DNA from: Campylobacteraceae bacterium
Lineage (GTDB): Bacteria; Campylobacterota; Campylobacteria; Campylobacterales; Arcobacteraceae
Assembly (NCBI GenBank): GCA_013373175.1
Contig: JABXII010000014.1
Span: 171,328 to 235,327, forward strand
Direction: 5' to 3'
DNA length: 64,000 nucleotides
Shown here: piece by piece, positions 1-9,467 of the stretch
How positions within the stretch are numbered: the first letter of the stretch is position 1
Layout of the letters: each line of letters starts with the position of its first letter
The notes under the pieces: generated by a model
Databases searched by the model: none
The model's input: the letters and a program-made list of their open reading frames with translations, nothing else
What the model was told of the DNA's origin: nothing
Made by a program: the position numbers and the translations under genes

Positions 1-648
1 AGTAAGAATTACTTCTGTCATACCATTTACTGCTTGATAAAGAATATTATCAATGATTTTAAAGGCATCTTTCATTCCCACATTTTCATCAATGATTTCT
101 AATAATCTATCATTAGGAACTACGATAATTGAATCAGATACTTTTTTAATCTCTTCTAATCCAAGATTTGCAAGCCCTGCTCTTTTTTTACCTTCCCAAG
201 TAAAAGGTTTAGTTACAACAGAAACTGTTAATGCACCTATTTCTTTTGCAGCTTTAGCAATAATAGCAGCAGCACCAGTTCCAGTTCCACCACCAAGACC
301 AGCAGCAATAAATACAATATCAGCACCCTTTAAAGCAGTTTTGATATCTTCATAACTTTCAACAGCAGAATCTCTTCCAATCTCAGGTTTCATACCTGCA
401 CCAAGACCTTTTGTTAGCTTAAGTCCTAACTGAATCTTTTTAGGTGCTTTAGATATATGTAATACTTGTAAATCCGTATTAGCTGCAATTAAATCAATTT
501 TATGAGAACCTTCGTTTATCATGTGATTGATCATATTACAACCACCGCCACCAACACCAATTACTGATATTTTGGCTACATTATCTGAAAGAGTTTTATT
601 TGGCATTTCCACTTTAATATCATCCACCTTAAATAAGTTATTATCCAT
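1..648 (-). CDS. ftsZ: Cell division protein FtsZ (C-terminal part outside window)
   Basis: Tubulin-like GTPase that polymerises into the cytokinetic Z-ring. The first 216 codons are visible on the minus strand and the gene continues past base 1. The glycine-rich nucleotide-binding loop is clear: GVGGGGCNM near residue 40 and the tubulin signature GGGTGTGAA near residue 120. The start ATG (648-646) shares one base with the ftsA stop (TAATG), so translation is coupled to ftsA, the usual ftsA-ftsZ order. Identification is secure; the C-terminal tail that binds FtsA cannot be seen. Confidence 0.97.
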   Translation of the reverse strand, partial: MDNNLFKVDDIKVEMPNKTLSDNVAKISVIGVGGGGCNMINHMINEGSHKIDLIAANTDLQVLHISKAPKKIQLGLKLTKGLGAGMKPEIGRDSAVESYEDIKTALKGADIVFIAAGLGGGTGTGAAAIIAKAAKEIGALTVSVVTKPFTWEGKKRAGLANLGLEEIKKVSDSIIVVPNDRLLEIIDENVGMKDAFKIIDNILYQAVNGMTEVILT

Positions 649-2057
649 TAGAACCACTCCGTGATCATATTCCAGATCTTACCTACACCTTTCTTTTTAC
701 TATTTTCTGGCAACCTAGTAAGTGTAGTTGCGTTATCTGGATTTGTTTTAGATGAATTTGTAGCTTGTTCTCTTCTAACTTTTGGTTGTTCTTTTTGAAC
801 AATTTTCTCTTTAGTAGAAGATAAAGCAATATCATCATCCATTTTAGCTGTATTATCGTTTGTTTTTCTTTTTTTGATTAAGTTTTTATTTGAATCTAAT
901 TCAAAACCTCTATTAGGCTCTAAAGAGTAAAGTAAAATACCAACGATAGTTGCCATTTTTGAGTCTTCAAAACTTAAATACCCATTTTCAATATTTACAG
1001 GATTTGAGATTTTAGTTGGAAAATTATCAAAAACTAATGATGTTAACTCTTTTAAACCATTTAGTTTACTCATTCCACCAGTAAGAACAATTCCTGCTCC
1101 AAGGTTTTCATGAATTCCACTTTTCTTTAAATCTTTTTTAACTAAAGATAAAGTTTCTTCAACTCTTGCATGAACAATAGTTTGAACATACTCTAAAGAT
1201 ACTTCAGAAGAATTCTTCTCATCACCAATTCTTGGTGTTCTAATTTTCTTATGTGTTAGTTCTTCACTAGTTTTTAATAAATCACCATATTCAGTTTTGA
1301 TTTTTTCTGCTGCTAATGGTGGAGTATGCAGCATTACAGAAAGGTCATTTGTAATATGATTTGAACCAACAGGAATAAACCCATTATAAATCATAGAATG
1401 ACCTCTGTAACATACAAACTCTGTAGTTGTAGAACCTATATTAATAACAGTTGCACCAAACTTTTTTTGCTGTTCATCTAAAACAGAAATAGCTGCAGCA
1501 TAACCATCTAATATAAAGTTGTTTACAGAAAGTCCTGCAATCTTCATTGCAGATTTTATATTTGTTAGAGCTGTTTTCTTTGCAGTTAATACAAAAACAG
1601 ATGCTTCAAGTCTTGAACCATTCATATTTAATGGATTTTCTACATCTGAAGAGTCATCAATTTTATATGAGATAGGGATAACATGGACAACTTCATACTC
1701 AGGTATTATTGTTGCATTATAAAGTGCCATTTGAAGTACTTGGTTAATCTCATTTTCTGTAATTAATCCATTTGGTACATTTACACTTCCTGCACTTCTA
1801 ATACCTTTAGTATAAGCCCCTGAAATAGAAACAATTGTAGAATCAAACTCTTCAGTTGTATTTTTTTTAGCAATCAATACAGCATCTTTTATGCTCTTTG
1901 AAGCAGCCTCAATATTTGATATTACACCTTTATTTATCCCACTACTTTTTGATGAGCCAGTTCCCAATATATTTATTTTATAATCTAAGTTATTTCTAGC
2001 AATTACTGCTGTTATATTAGACGAACCAATGTCAATTGCTAAAAGAGTTTTATTCAA
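648..2057 (-). CDS. ftsA: Cell division protein FtsA
   Basis: Actin-like ATPase that anchors FtsZ filaments to the inner membrane and recruits the divisome. The 469-residue protein starts with the phosphate-1 motif LLAIDIGSSN. It has a second actin-type motif (ATVINIGSTTTEF) near residue 205 and an adenosine motif (GIVLTGGMSKLNGL) near residue 325. A charged low-complexity linker of about 70 residues precedes a short C-terminal amphipathic helix (VGKIWNMITEWF), the expected membrane-targeting sequence. It is somewhat longer than E. coli FtsA because of that linker. It lies 3 bases after the PpiD-like gene and overlaps ftsZ by one base, so the three probably form one transcript. Confidence 0.96.
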   Translation of the reverse strand: MNKTLLAIDIGSSNITAVIARNNLDYKINILGTGSSKSSGINKGVISNIEAASKSIKDAVLIAKKNTTEEFDSTIVSISGAYTKGIRSAGSVNVPNGLITENEINQVLQMALYNATIIPEYEVVHVIPISYKIDDSSDVENPLNMNGSRLEASVFVLTAKKTALTNIKSAMKIAGLSVNNFILDGYAAAISVLDEQQKKFGATVINIGSTTTEFVCYRGHSMIYNGFIPVGSNHITNDLSVMLHTPPLAAEKIKTEYGDLLKTSEELTHKKIRTPRIGDEKNSSEVSLEYVQTIVHARVEETLSLVKKDLKKSGIHENLGAGIVLTGGMSKLNGLKELTSLVFDNFPTKISNPVNIENGYLSFEDSKMATIVGILLYSLEPNRGFELDSNKNLIKKRKTNDNTAKMDDDIALSSTKEKIVQKEQPKVRREQATNSSKTNPDNATTLTRLPENSKKKGVGKIWNMITEWF

Positions 2058-2060
2058 TTA

Positions 2061-3524
2061 CTACTCCTCTAAAGAGATTGAAGATTGTACTTCATACCTA
2101 TTTTCTAAATTTTTTATTAAGTTATTAATTAACTCTTGATTTAATAGTTTATCTACTGTTGATTTAACAGCTTCATTTTTAGATTCATCATATTGCGCTA
2201 ATTTTGCATCTTCTATTTTATATAATACAATTTTATTTCCTAAATTAACTTTTCCTTGCTTTTGCGTACTTTCAAAAAGTTTATTTAAAAAGCTTAAAGC
2301 CTCTTGTGGCTGAAGCTCTGGGATTTTTGTATAAGAGTCTCTTGAAACATAACCTAAACTTCTACCATTGAAGTTTTCTAACTCTTTTTTAGATAATTTT
2401 TCTAATGCCTTATTTAAAGCAATTGATTCATAGTTTTTAGCCACTTGCTCTTTTGCTTGTTCATATGATAATGGCTTTGGAAGTCCTTTATTTAAAACTT
2501 TTACTACAATAAAGTTTCCATCGTGGATAAATGGTTTTAAAACATCCCCAGGTACTGCACCATCAATTTTTTCTAAACCTTCTTGAGAATATGCTAATTT
2601 GCTTTCTTCTATTTCAACTTCTTTAGTGAATTTTTCTTCACCTTTTTTAAGTTTTAAGTATTTTTTTAGAGCCTCTTTTTTTGTAGCTTTTTCACTTAAC
2701 ACTTGAATCATATCTTCTTTTGCTTCATCAAATGTTTTAAGTTTTCCATCTTCTTTTCTATAGTCAGTTTTAAAATTCTTGTAGTGTTCTTTTAACTCTT
2801 CATCAGAAAAAGGTTTAGTTTCTACAGAAACCTCTTCAAATGCTAATTTAACAGTTGGTTCAGAAACATAACTATTTTTATTTTCTTCCCAATATTTTTT
2901 TAATTCATCTTCTGTTACATTAACTTCTACATTATTTGCATTTAGTACTTTGATACTTACTTTATCTTGTGCAAATAGTAATTTATTTAAGTTTTCTAAC
3001 TCTTTTGCATTTGCTTGTATTTGAAATAATGATTCAACTTTTTGTAAAAGAATATCTCTTTTTACAGAAGCTTCAAATTCAGTCGGGTTTGATCTATTTT
3101 GTTGAAGTACTTTGATATATGTGTCTTTATCAAACTTACCATCTTTTAAAAATGCAGGGATTTGAACTAATTGCTTAGCAATCTCTTCATTTGTAACATC
3201 AAGACCTAGTTCATCTGCAAATGATAAAATAAGATTTTTTTGAATAACTAATTTATAAGCTGCATCTTTTAGTTTAAGTTTATCAGCCATTTCTTGATTA
3301 AACTGGTTTCCAAACATTCTTGCATATTGGTCATAAAGACTTGAATATTCTCTTTGATACTCTTCAACACTTACTTCTCTATCACCTATAACAGCTACTG
3401 CACCGCCTTTAGAACCATAGTCGTAAGACCCCCATCCTACAAAACCAGCTCCTACGAAAGCTATTGTACTTATCCAAATAGTTATAACAAGCCACTTTTT
3501 GTGTCTTTGCATCCACGTTATCAT
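2061..3524 (-). CDS. PpiD/SurA-like membrane-anchored periplasmic chaperone (peptidyl-prolyl isomerase family)
   Basis: The protein has 487 residues. A short cytoplasmic N-terminus (MITWMQRHKKWL) is followed by one membrane anchor at about residues 12-32, then a large periplasmic part starting with the SurA_N_3-type chaperone region (VAVIGDREVSVEEYQREY). This is the PpiD layout: an inner-membrane-tethered folding factor for proteins leaving the Sec translocon. The expected parvulin domain in the middle is poorly conserved to my eye, so isomerase activity is uncertain. It is first in a run with ftsA and ftsZ, 3 bases before ftsA, an arrangement I recall from other Campylobacterota. Family confidence is high, enzymatic activity not. 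Confidence 0.85.
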   Translation of the reverse strand: MITWMQRHKKWLVITIWISTIAFVGAGFVGWGSYDYGSKGGAVAVIGDREVSVEEYQREYSSLYDQYARMFGNQFNQEMADKLKLKDAAYKLVIQKNLILSFADELGLDVTNEEIAKQLVQIPAFLKDGKFDKDTYIKVLQQNRSNPTEFEASVKRDILLQKVESLFQIQANAKELENLNKLLFAQDKVSIKVLNANNVEVNVTEDELKKYWEENKNSYVSEPTVKLAFEEVSVETKPFSDEELKEHYKNFKTDYRKEDGKLKTFDEAKEDMIQVLSEKATKKEALKKYLKLKKGEEKFTKEVEIEESKLAYSQEGLEKIDGAVPGDVLKPFIHDGNFIVVKVLNKGLPKPLSYEQAKEQVAKNYESIALNKALEKLSKKELENFNGRSLGYVSRDSYTKIPELQPQEALSFLNKLFESTQKQGKVNLGNKIVLYKIEDAKLAQYDESKNEAVKSTVDKLLNQELINNLIKNLENRYEVQSSISLEE

Positions 3525-3592
3525 AAAATATTATCCTCTGAAAAATTTTAGATATAATACATGAAGATTACTTTTATAAAGGTAAAATATTA

Positions 3593-5893
3593 TTAAAGTT
3601 TTTTTGAAAGAAGGTCATTTATTACAGATTCACGCTTTGTTGTTTCTATTCTTTTACAAGCACTTTTGAAAGCTTCTTCTTCACCCACAATAAAACACAT
3701 ATCTTTAGCTCTTGTAATTGCTGTATATAAAAGTTTTGTATTATGCATAATATAGTGGGAAAAACTCATAGGAATTAGTGCATTTTCATACTCCATTCCT
3801 TGAGTTTTATGAATAGTCAAACAATATGCAAGTGATAATAATGAGCTTAAGCCATCAAACTCATAAAAAACCACCATATCATCATTTGGATATAAGACAA
3901 TACACTTTTGCTCTTCAGTATCTATTTTTATAATAAGTCCAAGTTGCCCATTAAAAACTCTTTTTTCCATAAACTCAGTGGAACCTGTTTTATACATATG
4001 CATAGTTTGAGCTTTCATATTTTCATTTTTGATGTGAATTACTTTATCACTCATTTTATATTCATAAAGTTTACTTTTATAACCCTCTTTTTTAGAATGA
4101 TTAAATAAAGATTGAAGTTGCATATTAAGATTTTCAACACCTAAAACTCCTGCTTTCATAGGAGTAATTACTTGAAAAAGTGTTAATGCTGAAGAAATCT
4201 CTTTTTTCTTTATATATTCATAATATTTTCGTATATAATGACTAGAGATATTTAAAATAGTATTTAAAATTGATTCCCCTATTTTGCTTCTTACATCAGA
4301 AAATTCATTTTGAGAACTTGAATTTTTAACGGCATAATAATTGTTTATTGAGACATCAATAAACTCAAAATCTTTATAATCATTTTTATACTCAGGAACT
4401 TGACCTTGTCTAATATCATTTGCAATAACTGCAATAGCTTGGTCTTCACTTTGTCTATAGATTTTAGTTAGTTTACAAATAGGTGCTAAGTCAAACTTAA
4501 TTGCATCTGCTAAAATATTTCCTGCACCAATTGCAGGAAGCTGACCATCATCTCCTACAATAATAAATATAGTATCATCATGTATTTTCTTAATAAGATT
4601 ATAAAACATAACAGAATTAACCATAGAAGCTTCATCAAGTAAAATTACTTTGTGGGGGAAAAACTCTTTATCTTCATGCTTTACAAATAAAGATTGAATA
4701 GTTGAACTATTATATCCTGTAGTATCAGAGATTCTTTGACTAGCAATTCCACTTAAAGCAATAGTAATGATATCATCATAGGCAACTATCTCTTCAAGTA
4801 GTTCTAAAACTGCCCTACTAGAAGTTGATTTACCAGTTCCTGCATAACCTATTAAAAATAGTGTTTTATGTCCATCATTTATAAGTTCAACTGCTTTTTT
4901 TTGTTCTTCACTTAAAGTAAAGCCTAAAGTTTTCTCTTTTTTTTCTACATATTCATCAAAAGAAGCAATTATTTTTTTATTTCTTTCATTTTCTCTTCTT
5001 TGAAAAAACTCTAATATTCTTCTTTCTGCAAAATATAGCATTGAAGGAGAAATTCTATGCTCACTTGTTTGAAATACTTCTTCTTCAACAAGCATATCAG
5101 AAACAACTTTTTCATATAAAATCTCTTCATTTCTAAAATGTAAACTCTCATCTAATAACTTATATAAATGAGACTTGTCAATTGAAGAGTTTCCATTGTT
5201 ATCACAAAACTCTCGTAAAGTATAGTTTACACAAGCACTTATTCTAAAATCAGACTTAGGATCTATTCCTAAAGCTTTTGCTATTTCATCTGCTCTTTTA
5301 AAACCAATACCTTTTATATTTATAAGAATATATGGATTATTTTTTATCTTATCAATTAAATTATCTACTTCACTAAAATGAGAATAGATTTTATTGATTA
5401 AATTTGAAGTTACACCAAATTTTGATAAGAATTTCCCTAATTCACGCAAGTGTTTAAACTTTTGCCAAGAAGCAACTATCTTTTCTAGTTTCTTCTCTTT
5501 TATTCCTTTAAACTGTAAAAGCTCTCCTGGGTTTTCATTTAGTATTTTTACAAGTTCATCTTCAGTATATTTTTCTAAAAGCTCTTTTGCAAACTTCTTA
5601 CCCACACCTTTAACAATTTTAGTTAAGAAGAAAAACATCTCTGCTTCTTTTAACTCTAAAGTTTCAAACTCAAACTGAACACCATATTTTTTGTGTGTTG
5701 TCCAATTTCCTTTTAATAAAACTTCTTCCCCAACAATCTTTTCAATCTCTGTATCATAATAGTTACCACAAATTTTTTGATTATTTTCAAGTACTGCTAT
5801 TACATAGTTATTTTCATCATTTTTGTATAGAACTTTTTTCAAAACCCCTGAAAGATTGAAGGTTTTGTGTTCTTCATAAGTAGAATCAGACAA
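3593..5893 (-). CDS. recD2: RecD2-like ATP-dependent DNA helicase (superfamily 1B)
   Basis: Predicted 5'-3' DNA helicase of the RecD2/TraA type, which works without RecBC. In the 766-residue protein an OB-like N-terminal region (residues 10-85) is followed by helix-hairpin-helix repeats (about 90-215, with INIKGIGFKRADEIA). Motor domain 1 carries Walker A GYAGTGKST at 349-357 and Walker B VILLDEAS near 416-423. The C-terminal UvrD_C_2-like motif is CLTIHKTQGMEYENA. The length and N-terminal extension match RecD2 rather than classical RecD. The small basic-protein gene lies 2 bases upstream, so the two are co-transcribed. The exact repair role is inferred from the family. Confidence 0.9.
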   Translation of the reverse strand: MSDSTYEEHKTFNLSGVLKKVLYKNDENNYVIAVLENNQKICGNYYDTEIEKIVGEEVLLKGNWTTHKKYGVQFEFETLELKEAEMFFFLTKIVKGVGKKFAKELLEKYTEDELVKILNENPGELLQFKGIKEKKLEKIVASWQKFKHLRELGKFLSKFGVTSNLINKIYSHFSEVDNLIDKIKNNPYILINIKGIGFKRADEIAKALGIDPKSDFRISACVNYTLREFCDNNGNSSIDKSHLYKLLDESLHFRNEEILYEKVVSDMLVEEEVFQTSEHRISPSMLYFAERRILEFFQRRENERNKKIIASFDEYVEKKEKTLGFTLSEEQKKAVELINDGHKTLFLIGYAGTGKSTSSRAVLELLEEIVAYDDIITIALSGIASQRISDTTGYNSSTIQSLFVKHEDKEFFPHKVILLDEASMVNSVMFYNLIKKIHDDTIFIIVGDDGQLPAIGAGNILADAIKFDLAPICKLTKIYRQSEDQAIAVIANDIRQGQVPEYKNDYKDFEFIDVSINNYYAVKNSSSQNEFSDVRSKIGESILNTILNISSHYIRKYYEYIKKKEISSALTLFQVITPMKAGVLGVENLNMQLQSLFNHSKKEGYKSKLYEYKMSDKVIHIKNENMKAQTMHMYKTGSTEFMEKRVFNGQLGLIIKIDTEEQKCIVLYPNDDMVVFYEFDGLSSLLSLAYCLTIHKTQGMEYENALIPMSFSHYIMHNTKLLYTAITRAKDMCFIVGEEEAFKSACKRIETTKRESVINDLLSKKL

Positions 5894-5895
5894 TA

Positions 5896-6249
5896 TTAAT
5901 ATCCGTCATCAAATTTAGATTTTTTATGTTTATCTTTTTTGTAAGTACTTCTTTTCTTTTCTCTTTGTATATGGTTAGCTTCTTTAAGTAAGTTTGCTCT
6001 TTCTTCTTCAAACTCTTCACTAGAACTATCTGCATATTGAAGAGTCTTATTGATAAAAGCAATTAATTGCGTAAGATAAGGCGAATTAAGTTCAACGGCT
6101 TTTACTCTTTTTATGTCTTCATAGTTTTTTTTAGTTCTTTCTTTAAATAGTTCTTTATCAAAGTTTTCTAGCCTTAATAAAGAGACAGTTCTTGTAAAGA
6201 ACTTCTCCAGTACTCTTATATATCTAACTCTTAGTTGTTTTTCGTGCAT
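5896..6249 (-). CDS. Small highly charged protein of unknown function, upstream of recD2
   Basis: I do not recognise a named family. The 117-residue protein is mostly helical in appearance, and the last 30 residues are very rich in Lys/Arg (KKRSTYKKDKHKKSKFDDGY), suggesting nucleic-acid contact. It sits 2 bases before the RecD2-like helicase and 18 bases after fliW on the same strand, so it probably shares their transcript. It has no signal peptide, membrane segment or Cys motif. A helicase accessory role is only a guess from position. Confidence 0.7.
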   Translation of the reverse strand: MHEKQLRVRYIRVLEKFFTRTVSLLRLENFDKELFKERTKKNYEDIKRVKAVELNSPYLTQLIAFINKTLQYADSSSEEFEEERANLLKEANHIQREKKRSTYKKDKHKKSKFDDGY

Positions 6250-6267
6250 AAGTATTTGAATCTTTTT

Positions 6268-6642
6268 TTAAAATTTTGGAAGTATATCGTTTAGACTATC
6301 TAAGCCTAACTCATGTAAATCTAAATGTATTTGTCCCATTTTCATTGATTTATTATTCATTATTAATGGAGCAAAAATATTCATTGAAGAATCAGATGTT
6401 TGAGCTTGTAAAACAAATATATAAAAAATAGATAAATCAGAGATATTCTCTATTTCTAATTTTGCTATAAAATCCTCAGGTAACTCGAACTCTAAAGACT
6501 TTAGTGCTCCAAAACTCATAAGTCTAATAGTTTCACCTGTCTCAACACCTTCTATCATAGAAAAGAAATCATCTAATTTAGATAACTCAAACTCTTTTTC
6601 TCTTTCAAAGCCATCAATAGGAGTAACTACTTCAAATTTCAT
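6268..6642 (-). CDS. fliW: Flagellar assembly factor FliW
   Basis: FliW binds flagellin and antagonises the translational repressor CsrA, coupling flagellin level to its synthesis. The 124-residue length and the pattern fit: N-terminal MKFEVVTPIDGFE, the central ISDLSIFYIFVLQAQ and the late MNIFAPLIMNNKSMKMGQIHL are characteristic of FliW in Campylobacterota. I place the start at ATG 6642, preceded by AAGG at suitable spacing. A TTG two codons upstream lies against that AAGG and is less likely. The gene diverges from the FliK-like gene at 6728, which supports a flagellar neighbourhood. No csrA is visible in this window. Confidence 0.88.
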   Translation of the reverse strand: MKFEVVTPIDGFEREKEFELSKLDDFFSMIEGVETGETIRLMSFGALKSLEFELPEDFIAKLEIENISDLSIFYIFVLQAQTSDSSMNIFAPLIMNNKSMKMGQIHLDLHELGLDSLNDILPKF

Positions 6643-6727
6643 CTTCAACCTTTATTAATGATTTTGATTGTACAAAAATAAAAATTTGATGTCAATATAT
6701 ATAATATTTTATGATATACTTTAAATT

Positions 6728-8662
6728 ATGATAGTTTCTAATAATAATCTACTGAAAATTCTTTTGCCAAATGATAATAAAGTTTTAAAAGATGCACTAA
6801 AAGAAGCAGATATTAAAACCTTAGTAAATATAAAAAAAGGTGATGTAAGTGTAGATGATATATTAAAAGACCTTTTTACACAGGCTAAAACAGGAACTAA
6901 AACAAATGCTTCAATAGAAAACTTATTAAAAAACTCTACTATTTTTAAGGACTTAGGAAGTTTTAGTAAAAATATTGAGACACTTTTAAAACAAACTTCC
7001 CAAAATGAGACTCTTCAGAAGTTTAAACCCCAACTAGAAGCTTTGTTAAAAAATCTTGGGAATATTGATGAAAATGTATTAAAAAACTCCCTTGATAAAT
7101 CGGGAGTATTTTTAGAATCCAAAATGCTTTCTCAATCACAGGCAAAAACTTCTTTACCAAAGGATTTAGAAAATATTTTAAATCAAATAAAAACTATTTT
7201 AAAACAAATAGATATTCCTCAAGCAAAAAATATTTCACAAATAATAGATAAACTTTTAAATCAAAATATTAAAGGACGTGATGCTAATCCTAGTGAAAAC
7301 TTAAAGGATTTGAAAGCTTTAACTTCACAGTTAGAAACCCTTGGTAAATCCTTGCAGAACAAACAAACTGCAAATTTAGAGCAATTAACAAGTAGTTTAA
7401 AAAATATTTCAAATCAAATACAATTAACCCAATCAAAAATAGACAATGGTTCTGCAACCCAAATAGAAAAACTTATTCATAATAAAAGTGAAGCTCTTGC
7501 AACAACAAGGGATGTTTTATTAAACTTAAAAAATGAAATATTACAAAACAATAATTTGCCAAATAAACAAAATTTATTAAAGCAAATAGATAATCTACTT
7601 CAAACAAAAGAGTTAAATACAAATGTAAATCCTGCAACGATAAAAACTGCTTTAAATCAAGTTGTCAATGAAAGTTTATCAATTTTAAAAGATACTATTG
7701 TTTCACTGCAAAATAAACAACCTATAAATGCAGAAAAAGTATTAAATACTTTGCAAAATATCTCGTCTCAACTACAAACAAACCAAGTTAAAAATGAAAC
7801 TATATCTCAAGTAAAAGATATATTACAAAACCTAAAAAATGAACTTATTTTAGATAAGAACATTCCAAATAAACCAGCTTTATTAAATCAAATAGACAAC
7901 TTACTTCAAAATAAAAGTATGGACTCTTTAAATTTAAAACCTACTATTAATAATTTAACTTCAAATATAGAAACTTTATTAAAAAATTTAAAAACAACTA
8001 TTGCACAAGCAAACCAAGGTAATACAAATCAAGGAAGTTTTGAAAAAATAGATAAGGCCTTATCTAAACTTGAACAAACTACTCAAAGTTTTATACAAAA
8101 TTTAAATAGAGGTGATAATCCTAAGAATAGTAGTTCTAATTTGCAAAATGATATGAAAGCTATTTTATTAAAAGTTCAAGAAGAACTATCAACAAATACA
8201 ACAGACCCAAAAGCTAGTGATACATCAAAACAAATTGATAAGGTACTAACTCAAATAGAATATCATCAACTTTTATCTATAGTTTCTAATAGTAATAGTG
8301 TTTATATTCCTTTTATTTGGGATATCTTAGAAGATGGCTCAATTTCTATGAGAGAGGGAAAAGAAGAGAAATTCTATTGTGAAATTAATTTAAACCTAAA
8401 AGAGTTTGGAGAAACAAGACTTTTACTTGGACTTTATGATAAAAATAAATTAGACTTAACAATTTATGCCACAAAAGAGCATTTTAAACAAGCAATAAAA
8501 GATAATATATACAAACTAAAAAGAGCTATGAATTCAGTTGAATTAATACCTATGAATATTCATATTTTAGATTTTGATAAAGAGAAAAAAGAGGAAATCA
8601 AAAAAACTGATGTATATACTCAAAATGCAAGCCTTGGCTTTGGCGTGGATATAAAGGCATAA
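6728..8662 (+). CDS. FliK-like flagellar hook-length control protein with internal repeats
   Basis: The 644-residue protein is built from a long Asn/Gln/Lys/Leu-rich helical N-terminal region and a compact C-terminal domain (about 520-630). That domain resembles the FliK/Flg_hook C-terminus (YIPFIWDILEDGS, then FGETRLLLGLY). FliK measures hook length and switches export specificity by touching FlhB. The next gene, 1 base after the stop, is an FlhB C-terminal paralogue, which fits this role. The N-terminal part contains repeats of about 102 residues (see the repeat entry). No strong Shine-Dalgarno is visible before ATG 6728. The FliK assignment rests on architecture and neighbours, so it is probable rather than certain. 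Confidence 0.7.
   Translation: MIVSNNNLLKILLPNDNKVLKDALKEADIKTLVNIKKGDVSVDDILKDLFTQAKTGTKTNASIENLLKNSTIFKDLGSFSKNIETLLKQTSQNETLQKFKPQLEALLKNLGNIDENVLKNSLDKSGVFLESKMLSQSQAKTSLPKDLENILNQIKTILKQIDIPQAKNISQIIDKLLNQNIKGRDANPSENLKDLKALTSQLETLGKSLQNKQTANLEQLTSSLKNISNQIQLTQSKIDNGSATQIEKLIHNKSEALATTRDVLLNLKNEILQNNNLPNKQNLLKQIDNLLQTKELNTNVNPATIKTALNQVVNESLSILKDTIVSLQNKQPINAEKVLNTLQNISSQLQTNQVKNETISQVKDILQNLKNELILDKNIPNKPALLNQIDNLLQNKSMDSLNLKPTINNLTSNIETLLKNLKTTIAQANQGNTNQGSFEKIDKALSKLEQTTQSFIQNLNRGDNPKNSSSNLQNDMKAILLKVQEELSTNTTDPKASDTSKQIDKVLTQIEYHQLLSIVSNSNSVYIPFIWDILEDGSISMREGKEEKFYCEINLNLKEFGETRLLLGLYDKNKLDLTIYATKEHFKQAIKDNIYKLKRAMNSVELIPMNIHILDFDKEKKEEIKKTDVYTQNASLGFGVDIKA
7523..7915 (+). repeat. 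Repeated segment in the FliK-like gene, period about 306 bp
   Basis: Two copies of a segment reading N-L-K-N-E, then N-x-P-N-K, then L-L-x-Q-I-D-N-L-L-Q start at residues 266 (base 7523) and 368 (base 7829). That is 102 residues apart, with diverged LQNKQ/LQNIS-type sequence between them. A weaker related unit precedes residue 266. The copies differ at many bases, so the duplication is old. The pattern suggests a helical rod that grew by unit duplication. Confidence 0.65.
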
Positions 8663-8663
8663 A

Positions 8664-8969
8664 ATGAATAAAAATGATATAAAAAAAGCAGTTGCTTTAG
8701 ATTATGACATTGAAGTTGATAATGCTCCTAAAATAGTAGCCAAAGGTAAAGGTGAAATTGCTAATAATATCATTAAAATTGCCCAAGACAATGATATTCC
8801 TATAAAAAAAGATGAAGACCTTGTGGAACTTTTATCTGCTATTGATATAGAAAAAGAAATACCACCAAGTATGTATAAAGCAGTATCTGAAATTTTTGCA
8901 TTTATTTATGATTTAACAGCTCTAGAAAGAAAAAAAAGAGAGTCTGAAAAAGCAAATGATATAATTTGA
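8664..8969 (+). CDS. FlhB C-terminal domain paralogue (FlhX-like)
   Basis: The 101-residue protein matches only the cytoplasmic C-terminal domain of the flagellar export switch FlhB. It starts just after where the self-cleaving NPTH loop would be: KKAVALDYDIEVDNAPKIVAKG, then IPIKKDEDLVELL and EIPPSMYKAVSEIFAFIYDL. The NPTH motif and the FlhB membrane part are absent. Campylobacterota are known to carry such a stand-alone protein (FlhX), which can substitute for the cleaved FlhB tail. The ATG lies 1 base after the FliK-like stop, so translation is probably coupled. The pairing with a FliK-like protein makes functional sense, because FliK acts on this domain. Confidence 0.88.
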   Translation: MNKNDIKKAVALDYDIEVDNAPKIVAKGKGEIANNIIKIAQDNDIPIKKDEDLVELLSAIDIEKEIPPSMYKAVSEIFAFIYDLTALERKKRESEKANDII

Positions 8970-9026
8970 TATTTATGTAAGTATAGTTTCAATATAATCC
9001 CTTTAAAACGAAGAACTGTATAGCTA

Positions 9027-9467
9027 ATGAAAATTAATAACTTAGATAATCCTTTTTACATATTTTTATTTTGTATTTTTGCATTAATAGTTAATACAAT
9101 GTCGTCTATATACTTTTTCCCAATAATGCTACTTGGTATAGTATTTATTGCATTTTATGTATGCATGGAAAAAAACTATAATTACACGCTATTTTTCTTA
9201 GGTATAACAACTATAATAATTGAAATAAATAATGGGTTTAAACCTTTTTCAATAATACTTCTTTGCTTTTTTATTTATGCTTTTATTATTCCATATGTTT
9301 CAAGAGTTTTATCTGTTGATGGGATAAATCTGTATGTATATTTAATAATATTTTATTGTGGACTGTTATTTTTATGGACTTTAAACAATGAAATGAGTTT
9401 CCAATTAAATTTTATTTTACTTTTAAATTTAGTGGTTGATTTAATAATCTTTGGAGTTTTCATTTGA
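9027..9467 (+). CDS. MreD-like integral membrane protein upstream of PBP2
   Basis: The 146-residue, strongly hydrophobic protein has about five predicted membrane helices and almost no soluble domain. It lies directly upstream of mrdA and overlaps it by 4 bases, the position expected for the rod-shape protein MreD. Size (MreD is usually 150-170 residues) and topology agree, but the sequence is too degenerate to be sure by eye. Inferred role: partner of PBP2 in cell elongation. No strong Shine-Dalgarno is visible before the ATG. Confidence 0.6.
   Translation: MKINNLDNPFYIFLFCIFALIVNTMSSIYFFPIMLLGIVFIAFYVCMEKNYNYTLFFLGITTIIIEINNGFKPFSIILLCFFIYAFIIPYVSRVLSVDGINLYVYLIIFYCGLLFLWTLNNEMSFQLNFILLLNLVVDLIIFGVFI

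Noticed and set aside
53..355. Plus-strand open frame across ftsZ
   Set aside because: It is the antisense shadow of the FtsZ GTPase domain; its composition mirrors the Gly-rich motif on the other strand.
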